This document shows positions 19,340-27,972 of a stretch of DNA of 64,000 nt, one piece after another. Where the stretch lies: the NCBI RefSeq assembly GCF_000255655.1, contig NZ_JH636435.1, forward strand, positions 1,607,770-1,671,769. The letters are read 5' to 3'. The notes beneath the pieces are model-generated. The model saw nothing but the letters and a program-made list of their open reading frames with translations, had not been told where the DNA came from and did not search any database. The position numbers and the translations under genes are program-made. Position 1 is the first letter of the stretch, and every line of letters begins with the position of its first letter. The stretch is from Schlesneria paludicola DSM 18645. GTDB taxonomy: Bacteria > Planctomycetota > Planctomycetia > Planctomycetales > Planctomycetaceae.

Positions 19340-21636
19340 TTTTTCTCCGCAGGATTGACGTGAATCGCAATCGGTTCGGAAACAACAATATCGACCAGAT
19401 CATTTGGCGTGGCCACTTGCGTAGCCTTTTTCAGTCGTTCTGCCGCCAGCGCCGTCGCGGTCACAGCCGCCTTTTGTCGCGTGACGGCCTGCTCCAGTGA
19501 CTGATCCGCTTCCGCCTTCTTTTCCACAGCGGCGGCATTTACCGCGTCTGTCAGTTTTTGGACTTCCGCATCCGCGGCCGCCTGATCGCTTTGAGCCTGC
19601 CGATGTGCGGCTTCCGCAGCGGTCACTTCTTCAGGATGATGCCGGTACTTCGCCACGGCCCCCCCGTAGAACGCGATCACATAGTCACCCGGTGGGGTTT
19701 TCAGCGCCCCCAAATCAATCACCGCTTCCGCACTATCGGCGGTGAGTGAAACGTCGAACGAGCGATTCTTGTCGAAGCCCGCACCAAACGTCCGCAAATT
19801 CATGGTCGCCCCCGAGAATTCCGTGCGGCGGGCCTGAACCAGCGGAATCGTCAGCTTTTCACCTGCCGTCACAGTCAGCACACCACGATTGGCAGGCGAA
19901 ATCGTGAGCGGTGCCAGTTCATAACCACTGACCGAAACCGGCACATCGGCCATCAAACGGGGATTGGGAATCTCGCCCCACGAATCGGGTATCGGCCATG
20001 CAAACGACGCCAGATGGCAGGGCCGCGTGATCGTCGTTTCTCCCACCAAACCGCGACCCATCAATTTGGCCGACGCGAAGGCCCGCGGGGCATTCGGCTG
20101 TGCGGTGACGAGCATAATTCCGCGCGACTGGCCAGCGGGTATTTTCAATCCGGTGGCCGTGACCCCTTCCGGAAGTCCTTCCATCAACAGATCGATGTCA
20201 CCATCAAAACCATCACGGCGAACGGCGACGACCTCGAGCGCCATCGTGGCACCACCACGCAGGGCCAAGGGCTTCGAGAGGGCGTTTCGATCACCGTTTC
20301 GCAACTCCATGTGCAGGGCCCAGGCCACCAATGCAAATTCCGGAGCCGCCTGACGAATCACCAGCCGATAGACGTTGCGCGGATCAAGACGCGTACCACC
20401 GAACAAGTCGGTCAACTGCAGACGATGCAGGCCATCTTCTTGTATGACAATTTTCCCCAGAACATCGGACGATCCTGCGTTGTAAGGCGGGCCATCATAG
20501 GCATAGCCATTGCTCGAGACTTTGACTGGGCTGGGAATGTCGCTCAGTTCGGCCACGTCGGTCAATTTCTCGGTTTCACCCGTCTTTGTGACGTGCTGAA
20601 CCAGCACCGCGGGATCGGTTGGCAATCCGAATCGTTCCGAGGCAACTTCGACCCACCAGACCTCACCCTTTTTAGCTTCAAATTCAAAAACATCCACATC
20701 CGCGGCCGGATAGAATGATCCTGCGATATCGCAAGGCAACGTGATTTTTTGGGCGCGCAATCGATCATTGTTCGGCTCGACTTCGGCGGCCGCCGCCTGA
20801 ACCGCAAGTCCTTCGGGCGGCCACGAGAAGGAACTGACGGTCTTGGACGATGGCATCCGCTCGACCGAGGCCCCAACGGGAAACTCTCGTAGCGCCAGTC
20901 GGTAGAAAAATGCCGGACCGCCACCGTACGTCAGTTCATGCACCTTGATGACGTACGTCCCGTCTTCAGGAACGAGATAGTCCAACCAACCGCTCCGCCG
21001 TTCGACCAGCAGATCTCGGCCTTTGGCATCGGCGATCACGAGGACCGCGTCAAGTTTCGAATCAATCCCGCGTGCGGAACAATCGACGACGACACGCTGG
21101 CCCTTCGTCGCATGAAAGGAATAGTAGTCGACGGCCCGCGGTGTCATAACGGCGTTGCAGACCGCGTTCATCGTCAGTTCAATCGCCGTCGCGAGCGTGC
21201 GATTCGGCTGGGATTGGACGACTTCGCTCAGCGTTCCCACCGAAAAAATTCGCGAGGTCGAGACCCCCAGCCGCGTCATGACGCGGGCTTCGTGCAATCC
21301 CACGGGACACTCCGCGGCGATGTCGACAAGGTACTTGTTTGCTTCGGGCTTTCCCGCGGCGTCGACTTTGTGAGTCGCCGTGATTCGTTTGTCGGAAAAC
21401 GTCATCTCATCGGCGTCTTCCAGGTTTTCGCCGGTGATTGTGATCTCGACACGTGTGCCAACTTTTCCACCCATCGGCATGGTGGTCAGCAGACGCGGGG
21501 CAGGCAGGGCGACGGACTGTGCCTCGACAGACGTTCCACCGACCAGACCCAGCCCCAACCCCAACAGCAGCACCCAGGTTCTGGGATTGCCCATGCGACG
21601 TTCCGTCCTGGCCGAATTCATCAGGTTACGACTCAT
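19336..21636 (-). CDS. Exported PPC-domain protein with C-terminal coiled coil
   Basis: 766 residues. A signal peptide (LLLGLGLGLVGG then TSVEAQS) is followed by an IPT/TIG-like segment (GGKVGTRVEITITGENLEDA) and by two pre-peptidase C-terminal (PPC) beta-sandwich regions (about 130-240 and 280-410), then further beta-rich sequence. The last hundred residues hold an Ala/Gln/Glu-rich helix, predicted coiled coil (AEAAHRQAQSDQAAADAEV), which is unusual for a PPC protein. The ATG at 21636 has GGAAGGTG upstream, better than the one at 21666. It lies between PSD1 and DUF1501 genes, so it is likely a structural or binding partner of them. Confidence 0.85.
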   Translation of the reverse strand: MSRNLMNSARTERRMGNPRTWVLLLGLGLGLVGGTSVEAQSVALPAPRLLTTMPMGGKVGTRVEITITGENLEDADEMTFSDKRITATHKVDAAGKPEANKYLVDIAAECPVGLHEARVMTRLGVSTSRIFSVGTLSEVVQSQPNRTLATAIELTMNAVCNAVMTPRAVDYYSFHATKGQRVVVDCSARGIDSKLDAVLVIADAKGRDLLVERRSGWLDYLVPEDGTYVIKVHELTYGGGPAFFYRLALREFPVGASVERMPSSKTVSSFSWPPEGLAVQAAAAEVEPNNDRLRAQKITLPCDIAGSFYPAADVDVFEFEAKKGEVWWVEVASERFGLPTDPAVLVQHVTKTGETEKLTDVAELSDIPSPVKVSSNGYAYDGPPYNAGSSDVLGKIVIQEDGLHRLQLTDLFGGTRLDPRNVYRLVIRQAAPEFALVAWALHMELRNGDRNALSKPLALRGGATMALEVVAVRRDGFDGDIDLLMEGLPEGVTATGLKIPAGQSRGIMLVTAQPNAPRAFASAKLMGRGLVGETTITRPCHLASFAWPIPDSWGEIPNPRLMADVPVSVSGYELAPLTISPANRGVLTVTAGEKLTIPLVQARRTEFSGATMNLRTFGAGFDKNRSFDVSLTADSAEAVIDLGALKTPPGDYVIAFYGGAVAKYRHHPEEVTAAEAAHRQAQSDQAAADAEVQKLTDAVNAAAVEKKAEADQSLEQAVTRQKAAVTATALAAERLKKATQVATPNDLVDIVVSEPIAIHVNPAEKK

Positions 21637-21789
21637 CTCGATCACCTTCCGCATCATCGTAGTCACAGTTGGAATCCAGGATGGCGAGTTCCGCCGTCCC
21701 CTCTACCAAACATCCTGCTGGTGTTCATCAATCGTACTGGCAACGTCCGCCGCATTCCGTCCCGAACGTCGGCGGAACGGTCTGATTCA

Positions 21790-24039
21790 TTAGTGGTTGA
21801 AGAGGAATTCTTTGGAATTGATCAACGCCCAGATCAGGTCCTGAAAGTTCTCGCGATTCGCCTGCTGCGTTTCGACGGTGCTGCCATTGGCGTCAACACG
21901 CGGTTCATTCAAATAGGCTACGGCGGTTTGCAATTCATTGGCTCGCGGCTCGCGTGCGAACGCCGCCAGATACAGTTCTCGGACTTTCAATTCGGGGGGT
22001 GTGTCGGCTTTCGCCAGTCGTTCTGCACGACCGCCTGCCGTCGCCAATTTGGATTTGATATCGGCCGAATTGATGAGATGCAGACTTTGCGCCAAGCTGG
22101 ACGACTGCACGCGTTCGCATTCGCAGACGCTTTCGCCTTCAGGCCGTCCAAAAACGCGCAGGAAAGGTGATGAACGGTTGTAACTATTGTCGGGAAGGGC
22201 GATGGCTCGCGTGCCGGGGGGCAGACTGGCAAAATCGGTCTGACTACCTGCCAGTTGGTCAATCGCATCGAGCAGCACCTCGGCCTGCAATCGACGCGGG
22301 TAGTAGCGCGAGTAGTTCTGGCGGTCGACCAGATTGTACTCGTTGGGCAGTTCGCTTAACTGATATGTCTGCGAACGGGTGATGGCCCGGACCAGTTCCT
22401 TCATATCAAATCCACTGGCGATAAAACTTTTCGCGAGGGCGTCCAGCAGCGCGGGATTCGTGGGAGGGTTGGTGTCACGGATATCGTCTTCCGGTTCGAT
22501 CAAGCCCCGATGAAAGAAGTGCTTCCAGTAGCGGTTGACCAAAGCTTTCGCGAAGAAGGGATTCTCGGGTGAACGCATCCAATCCGCCAACTTTAGCCGA
22601 GGGTCTTCATCGGGTGCGATTTCAGGGAGCTTGTCACCCAGCGCCGCGGGCCTGAGTGCGATTCCGGTCTTGATATTGGTCGCCGTTGCGACGCCGCGTT
22701 TGTGGAAAATCAGATCTTCGCCCCGCGTCGCCGAAGGCTTGCGGCCGACTTGCGTAAAGAACGCGCCCAACGAGTAGTAATCGTCCTGGCTCCACCGTTC
22801 AAACGGATGATGATGGCACTGGGCACATTGCATGCGAACACCCAGGAACAGTTGCGCCACGTCTTCCAGTTGCTGCTTCGGTTCTTTGACGCGTTTGTAC
22901 CACGCAACGGGAGGATTCCCAATCACGGTGCCTGTTGCCGCCAACAGCTCGCGCACGAATTGATCGTACGGTTTGTTCGCCAGCAGACTGTCGCGCACCC
23001 AGGCATGGAAGGCAAAGTTCGCAATGGTGTCGCTGGCATCGTCACGCCGATTCTTTAATGTCGCCGTCCATTTTCCGGCGAAGAAGTCGGCATAGTCCGT
23101 ACTTCGCAACAGTGTGTCGATCCACTGGTCGCGTTTGTCGGGTTCATTACTCGCCAGAAACGAGGACACTTCTTCCTCGGTTGGCAGTCGTCCGGCGACA
23201 TCCAGCGTCACCCGACGGATGAAGGTCGAATCGTCGCAGACGGGCGAGGGAGGGACACCAATCACGCGAAGATTCGCGAACGCCTGATCATCAATGAAGT
23301 TTTTCGAGGGGGGGAGCGAATCAACCGGAGCCCCCAGGGGAACCGACGCACTGAAGACGGCGACTCGCCCCTGATAACGCACCATCACGGCGACGTTTCC
23401 GGAAATATCCATGACTTTGACGACGCCACCCGGAGTGACTTCTGCCATCGCCACATCATTGGTCTCATACAACGCCATCGCGGTGACATCACGAATGGTG
23501 CCATCAGAGTAGCGCGCGACGGCATGCAGTGGCGTTTCCGATTTTCGTGCGAGCGTCGCGTGGTCAGGTTCGACGGCGAACGAAACCAACGTGGGTGCGT
23601 CTGCGGCGTCGAAGGGGGCACCTTGCTTGATCCATTCGCGAATCAAAGCGTATTCGTTCGAGGTTGCATTCAAACGCACACCGCCGCCATGTGGCAGCCG
23701 ACCAGACGCCTTCTGCAGCAGCAGGCTTTGGTCGGGCGATCCCGCAAACAACCGTCGGCCTCGGGCTTCTTTGGCGAGATGCTCGTAGTCTTCCTGCGGT
23801 TCGAATCCGAGCAGTGAGAGCTGAAAACCGTTCTGACCGTTGCCCGCTTTCGCATGGCACACGCCCGCATTGCAGCCGGCTTTCGTCAGGATGGGGGCAA
23901 TCTCATTCATGAAGCTGACGGGGCGGTCGTCCGCCGACGTGAGAGCGGCCGTCATCAAGAATCCGCCAACCACGACGCTGAAACACGAAATCCGCCTTGA
24001 AACTGATTGCGGCCGGGCTGTCGTTCCGGGTGGGAGCAT
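21790..24039 (-). CDS. DUF1549-DUF1553 (PSD1) protein with CX3CH motif
   Basis: 749 residues. A signal peptide is followed by a shortened cytochrome-like segment with CNAGVCHAK, a bacterial Ig-like region, DUF1549 ending at QCAQCHHHPFERWSQDDYY, and DUF1553 with RRLQAEVLLDAIDQL. It differs from the 14.3-17.2 kb copy by lacking the classical PSCyt1 domain; the first cysteine pair has three residues between them, a spacing known for some c-type cytochromes but not the standard CxxCH. The first gene of the second secretory cluster. Confidence 0.92.
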   Translation of the reverse strand: MLPPGTTARPQSVSRRISCFSVVVGGFLMTAALTSADDRPVSFMNEIAPILTKAGCNAGVCHAKAGNGQNGFQLSLLGFEPQEDYEHLAKEARGRRLFAGSPDQSLLLQKASGRLPHGGGVRLNATSNEYALIREWIKQGAPFDAADAPTLVSFAVEPDHATLARKSETPLHAVARYSDGTIRDVTAMALYETNDVAMAEVTPGGVVKVMDISGNVAVMVRYQGRVAVFSASVPLGAPVDSLPPSKNFIDDQAFANLRVIGVPPSPVCDDSTFIRRVTLDVAGRLPTEEEVSSFLASNEPDKRDQWIDTLLRSTDYADFFAGKWTATLKNRRDDASDTIANFAFHAWVRDSLLANKPYDQFVRELLAATGTVIGNPPVAWYKRVKEPKQQLEDVAQLFLGVRMQCAQCHHHPFERWSQDDYYSLGAFFTQVGRKPSATRGEDLIFHKRGVATATNIKTGIALRPAALGDKLPEIAPDEDPRLKLADWMRSPENPFFAKALVNRYWKHFFHRGLIEPEDDIRDTNPPTNPALLDALAKSFIASGFDMKELVRAITRSQTYQLSELPNEYNLVDRQNYSRYYPRRLQAEVLLDAIDQLAGSQTDFASLPPGTRAIALPDNSYNRSSPFLRVFGRPEGESVCECERVQSSSLAQSLHLINSADIKSKLATAGGRAERLAKADTPPELKVRELYLAAFAREPRANELQTAVAYLNEPRVDANGSTVETQQANRENFQDLIWALINSKEFLFNH

Positions 24040-24587
24040 TTCATTTCCAGTCGAGGCGGGGATTGCAAAATGAGGCTAAGAAATAGCTTAGTTCACTTTA
24101 CCGGACATTCAAAGCGAACACATCAAATTCTTTTGACGCGTCGAACAAGAAACGTCCGCTTTTGATACAGGGCCTCGTGGGAAGGCCGCAACCTATTCAC
24201 CCCAAACAACCTCGGCATACCGATCGCAGTCTCACGAACTGAAAATTTGATCGACTTGATCATATTGAGCGATATGTTTTATATCATCCTATCTATTCAG
24301 GACTTAGGTGTGCTCATTCGATTTAACCATCTTGAGCGGCTTGAGCAATATGCTCGCTGATCCGTCCTTGAATGACTGCAAAAATCGCCTCTCGCACGGT
24401 ACTGATGTACCGATCGATACCGTGGTCGAGTCCTGAAGATGGTGTGAACGCATGACGATGTTCCAGAATCCGAATGGATTAGTGGCTTCGGTCTTGGCCG
24501 AAGATTTCCCTTCGCAAGTCAAAAGAACTCTGCAACCAGGGGAATGATACGAATTTCGGCGCATCTGTCTGGACCGAAACAGACGTT

Positions 24588-24607
24588 GTTTCCAAACGTT
24601 TGGAAAC
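24588..24607. promoter_or_regulatory. Perfect 20-base palindrome, possible operator
   Basis: GTTTCCAAACGTTTGGAAAC equals its own reverse complement. The central AAACGTTT with a CG at the dyad is the arrangement seen in operators of LacI/GalR-type regulators such as PurR. It lies between divergent genes, about 290 bases before the plus-strand gene at 24895 and 550 before the minus-strand PSD1 gene. No regulator gene of that family is present in the window, so an operator role is a guess. Confidence 0.5.
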
Positions 24608-24624
24608 TTGACCGCGTTTTACGT

Positions 24625-24743
24625 CCTCCGTGTCTCCGTGCCTCTGTGTTTACCCACCCTACCGATGTGCACCCGAAGTACACCAAACGTCCAAGTGGGC
24701 CCAGCGGGGGCTAGGGAGACACTAAGGCACGGAGACACAGAGG
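24625..24743. repeat. CTCCGTGTCTCC inverted-repeat element, copy 1
   Basis: Arms at 24625-24649 and 24719-24743 pair at 22 of 25 positions. The loop (about 24655-24710) contains CCAAGTGGGCCCAGCGGGG, which recurs in reverse orientation as CAAGTGGGTCCAGTGGGG in the element at 34451-34581. Shared arms and shared core make these two copies of one dispersed element. Confidence 0.8.
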
Positions 24744-24894
24744 AAAGTCAAAAATGCAGAATTTGCAGGAATGGAATTTAGGCGCGAGAGGCTCTTGATT
24801 GAAAACAGAGACATTTCGACTTACTCTCGTTGAGGCGTTGTGCCCGGCGTGCGTGCGACGGCGATTTCGATTCCCAATTGAATAGGGCCTGATC

Positions 24895-26484
24895 TTGGCG
24901 ACTTCCTCCAAACGTCCCTGGTATCGCCGAAAACGAAGTCTGGCACTTTTGTTGGCCATCGTGATATGCGGCGGTCTCGGCTATCTCGTTGTATCACCGG
25001 ACCCATTTGCCACGCCGCCGTTTGAGATTGGCGGAACATTTGAAGTGGTGGTCCTGGATGAGCAGGAGAATCGGGTGGCCGGTGCGACGGTCACCCCGCA
25101 TGGGTTGCGGGCCGTGCAGGATCAGGGCTCCTGGTATTCGTGGCGTGAAGAGGAGCATGGGCCGTATACGTCCTCGGTGACGAACGAAAATGGGTTGGCT
25201 GAAGTGACCTATCCAAAATGGGTCAATCGGGAAACCGCACTCGTCACATCCACCGTTTGTCTGGTCGTGGAACACCCGGATTACTGCGTCAACCAAGGAG
25301 CCGAATGTCGGCTGGAAACCGTGGGGCGAGTCAAACCGGTCCATCGTCTGCAATTGAAGCAGGGGGGGCGACTGCGAGTTCATGTGAAGCGTGAGAACTC
25401 TGACGAGCCCGTCGGCGAAGTGTATGGAACGATCTCGCAATCATTCCGTATTCAGGTTTGGGAAGACGATGGCGCGGGAAACAAGATCTCGCCCGTTTGC
25501 ACTCCCGGACTGCACACACTGCGAGTCATTGATCGAACCGACCCAGAGAATCTGCGGTTCAGCGATGCCATTGTGTTTGATGCGGTCGCAGGAAAGACGG
25601 AAGATCGCGAGGTCGTGGTTCGCCCCGGGATGCATTTTCGCGGACGTTTGGATGTGCCTCAGCCGGTGAAAAATGGATACGTCATCGTTAACGTGACCGA
25701 TGTCACGGTCCCGATGCCGACACGGCATGATGAATCTTACACCTGGAAGACCTGGACCAAAGTGAACGAGGCGGGGGAATTTGAATTTCGGGCGCTGCCA
25801 CCGACGTCCTTGATCTCACTTCATGCCTGGTGTGAGGGTTACGTCAGCCAACTGCCTGCCACCTCGACTGTTCCCGCCTATGTGCGGGTTCTCGAACGGC
25901 GCGTCGTACCGCAATTCATCGAGCTGAAAGACGAGTCCACCATTCATACGATTCCGATGGAACCGTGTGCCCAATGCGACATCCATATCACCAATTCGTT
26001 GGGAACCCCGCTCGAAGGGATTCGAGTCGATTTCAGTCCCAACATCCAGGTTGGCGTGAACGGCAGCTCTCTTTTTGGAGTCGCGACGGCCTTCGAAAAG
26101 GATGTGCCAGAACGAGCGACCTCAATAACCGAGCAACTGCGGGAACTCCGCAAGCGATTTATGGATCGGACAACCACCCGACCGGATTTGGTCGAAACGA
26201 GTTATGGGGCGGTGACGGACGCCAAGGGGAACTGCCGCATCACGAATTTGCCCGGATATGGTCCAGAAGGATTCGACATTGAGAACGACAAATGGGTCAT
26301 CAAAGGTTTCGAACGGCCTCCGTATCGCAGCAACATCCAAGCGGATCTGAAGCCCTGTGAAGTCACCAAGATCGACGTCGTCCTCGTTCCCAAGGTCGCG
26401 GTGACGCTGCAAATGTTGAAAGCCCCCGAACCGAGCACAGCCCAGAAGATCCTCACCCGCGCGAAACAGCTTCTCGGGCTGTAA
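24895..26484 (+). CDS. Membrane-anchored beta-sandwich protein, unknown function
   Basis: 529 residues, TTG start. A positively charged N-terminus (KRPWYRRKR) is followed by one transmembrane helix (about 13-33), leaving most of the protein outside the cytoplasm. The exported part has repeated segments like carboxypeptidase regulatory-like or Cna-B folds: FEVVVLDEQENRVAGATVTP near 45, PLEGIRVDFSPNIQVG near 365, each with a value-substitution style of sequence. No catalytic motif is visible. It converges on the ACP gene, with only 19 bases between the stops. Confidence 0.75.
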   Translation: MATSSKRPWYRRKRSLALLLAIVICGGLGYLVVSPDPFATPPFEIGGTFEVVVLDEQENRVAGATVTPHGLRAVQDQGSWYSWREEEHGPYTSSVTNENGLAEVTYPKWVNRETALVTSTVCLVVEHPDYCVNQGAECRLETVGRVKPVHRLQLKQGGRLRVHVKRENSDEPVGEVYGTISQSFRIQVWEDDGAGNKISPVCTPGLHTLRVIDRTDPENLRFSDAIVFDAVAGKTEDREVVVRPGMHFRGRLDVPQPVKNGYVIVNVTDVTVPMPTRHDESYTWKTWTKVNEAGEFEFRALPPTSLISLHAWCEGYVSQLPATSTVPAYVRVLERRVVPQFIELKDESTIHTIPMEPCAQCDIHITNSLGTPLEGIRVDFSPNIQVGVNGSSLFGVATAFEKDVPERATSITEQLRELRKRFMDRTTTRPDLVETSYGAVTDAKGNCRITNLPGYGPEGFDIENDKWVIKGFERPPYRSNIQADLKPCEVTKIDVVLVPKVAVTLQMLKAPEPSTAQKILTRAKQLLGL

Positions 26485-26503
26485 CCGGAATCGATCGGTG
26501 CAG

Positions 26504-26902
26504 TCATCGTCCACAGGACGAAGGATCGGATTGTGACATGTAGACGACCTCTGCAATGACATCGATTGTGAGCATGTCACGTGGATCGATTATTGGCCGA
26601 TCGCCAAGTCGCGACGTCCAATCGATGCCAGGCAGCCGCTCGTGCAGTCTGACAATCGCTTCGGCGGTCAATTGACCATCCTCGTTGCGGTCCCAGCCTT
26701 CCATCAGATCCTCTTGGCGGATGGAGATTCCAAAACGTTTTCTGATCCGAAATGTCAGATCGAGGATCTCGATCGATTCGCCGCCGAGGTCGCCGAAGAA
26801 CGAACCATCGACCACCACTTCGTCCGGTTCAATCTGCAGGCACTCCGCGACATCCAGAATCAGTCCCGCCAGAATTTGATCGCGATCATAACGACGAGTC
26901 AT
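26504..26902 (-). CDS. Acyl carrier protein-like protein
   Basis: 132 residues. Residues 8-80 have the four-helix ACP pattern, with Ser43 in DLGGESIEIL at the place of phosphopantetheine attachment (the classical motif is D-S-L) and an acidic helix around it. About 50 extra residues at the C-terminus are unexplained. Its ATG overlaps the stop of the preceding recombinase gene by four bases, so its translation is probably coupled to that gene. A ketosynthase gene 2.5 kb upstream on the same strand could be its partner. Confidence 0.82.
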   Translation of the reverse strand: MTRRYDRDQILAGLILDVAECLQIEPDEVVVDGSFFGDLGGESIEILDLTFRIRKRFGISIRQEDLMEGWDRNEDGQLTAEAIVRLHERLPGIDWTSRLGDRPIIDPRDMLTIDVIAEVVYMSQSDPSSCGR

Positions 26903-27630
26903 GCGGATTTTCCTTTATCACGAGTGGGTTTCGTCAGTCGTTTCGGCGCGCTGAGAGGTTCAGCGTGAACCTCGCCACCGACGTGATTGGCGAGATGGGA
27001 ATACGAGAATTCGACGAATTGGGCATAGATGGCCGTCACCATCGGATGGGCGTGTCCAAGTTGTTGCTGGACAAACAACAGGTTTCCCCCGGTTCGCTTG
27101 TAGGCGAGAAAGCCGTAGGTGTGCCGGAGCAATTGCACACTGGCGCGATCCTTTAAACCCGCCTCGGTCAGAATCCGGACCACGCGCCGATAAAGAGCGG
27201 TCCGATCATAGGGCCGGCCGCGTTCATTCAAGATCAACGTCTGTGATTGTTCATCCAGATTTGCGTCATCCGCAGCACCACCCCCTCGCGTTTCCCGGAT
27301 GTACTGCTCGATCGCGCACCAGAGATTGGCGGGGATGTAGACCCACCGGTCCTGTTTCGGTGTCCCCAGCACGCGGATGGCAGAGAGTGCCTTTCCCTCA
27401 AGGGCATCGCGGACTCGCAAATGGCAAAGTTCTGAGTTTCTGAGTCCCGAGAATAGCAGGATCTCGATAATCAGCCGATCAACGGTCGCTCGCGTGCGAG
27501 CATCACCGGAAGTGGCGGTTTGACGATCACGAATGAACGCGAGAAGTTCAGTGACCTCGCGTTCAGAAAGAAACATATCAGCGGTGATGTCCCAGGGAGC
27601 CTGTGCTTGCGACGCCTTCTTCATACTCAT
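26899..27630 (-). CDS. Tyrosine recombinase, catalytic domain only
   Basis: 243 residues. The catalytic set is visible: Arg64 (SGLRNSEL), Lys92 (TPKQDRW), Arg169 in LLRHTYG, His193 (LGHAHPMVT) and the nucleophile Tyr202 (AIYAQF). The histidine usually three before Arg169 is Gln166. The protein begins almost directly with the catalytic domain (MFLSEREVTELL at 19), so the N-terminal core-binding domain of XerC/XerD and phage integrases is missing. The frame ends in a four-base overlap with the ACP gene. No attachment sites or phage genes are visible near it. Confidence 0.88.
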   Translation of the reverse strand: MSMKKASQAQAPWDITADMFLSEREVTELLAFIRDRQTATSGDARTRATVDRLIIEILLFSGLRNSELCHLRVRDALEGKALSAIRVLGTPKQDRWVYIPANLWCAIEQYIRETRGGGAADDANLDEQSQTLILNERGRPYDRTALYRRVVRILTEAGLKDRASVQLLRHTYGFLAYKRTGGNLLFVQQQLGHAHPMVTAIYAQFVEFSYSHLANHVGGEVHAEPLSAPKRLTKPTRDKGKSA

Positions 27631-27760
27631 CTCCGATTAGTTTTGTTGCACACAACTTAACGCACCATTATTGATTTGTAAAGATGCGTTTCTGTAGTCG
27701 CTGCGTTGGAGGACGTTTAGGCAAGAGAGTGACGCCAGAGCGCGAAGGCGATCTCAACCG

Positions 27761-27814
27761 TGTTGCGACAAAGGGGACAGGCACCTTGCGGAGCCAGTCC
27801 CCTTTGTCGCAACA
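27761..27814. repeat. REP-like hairpin, short form (copy R1)
   Basis: Two 22-base arms (27761-27782 and 27793-27814) pair at 21 positions around the loop ACCTTGCGGA. The core ACAGGC...GCCAGT recurs in the other copies listed here; the outer TGTTGCGACAAAG arm does not. Located 3' of the L,D-transpeptidase gene. Confidence 0.9.
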
Positions 27815-27868
27815 CACCGGTTCGTTCTCGGATCTTCGATTCTGCGTCAGCGGCGCTTCATGAAGAGG

Positions 27869-27893
27869 CGTTCCCAAGGGGACCTTGGGAACG
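27869..27893. repeat. CGTTCCCAAG hairpin
   Basis: Perfect 10-base stem, CGTTCCCAAG pairing with CTTGGGAACG, around a 5-base loop. A decayed relative is at 47714-47743. It lies 55 bases from the R1 hairpin. Confidence 0.85.
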
Positions 27894-27972
27894 AGGAAAA
27901 GCGGAGCTTGGGATCGAGGATAAACCGCAGATTTTAGTAACGAAGGGACGAGGAAAATCGGGGGGCTTTCGA

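Larger units (their letters stand above)
24040..24894. other. Intergenic region with palindrome and repeat element
   Basis: This 855-base divergent region separates the second secretory cluster from a plus-strand gene. It is AT-richer than its surroundings, especially around 24240-24300. It contains a perfect 20-base palindrome (24588-24607) and an inverted-repeat element (24625-24743). A short minus-strand frame at 24304-24564 has no start signal or recognisable features and is not called. Confidence 0.65.
27631..27972. other. Intergenic region with two hairpin elements
   Basis: The 342 bases between the recombinase gene and the upstream L,D-transpeptidase gene (both minus strand) contain the perfect REP-like hairpin at 27761-27814 and a second hairpin at 27869-27893. 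Both are at the 3' side of the transpeptidase gene. The 27631-27720 part is AT-rich and may carry the recombinase promoter. Confidence 0.7.

Noticed and set aside
20938-22170. Open plus-strand frame of 410 codons opposite the PPC and PSD1 genes
   Set aside because: It is the antisense of two well-supported genes; the translation is rich in Arg, His and Gln without domain order, as expected from codon structure on the other strand.
24304-24564. Minus-strand frame of 86 codons in the 24.0-24.9 kb gap
   Set aside because: No start signal, no recognisable motif, and composition unlike the surrounding genes.
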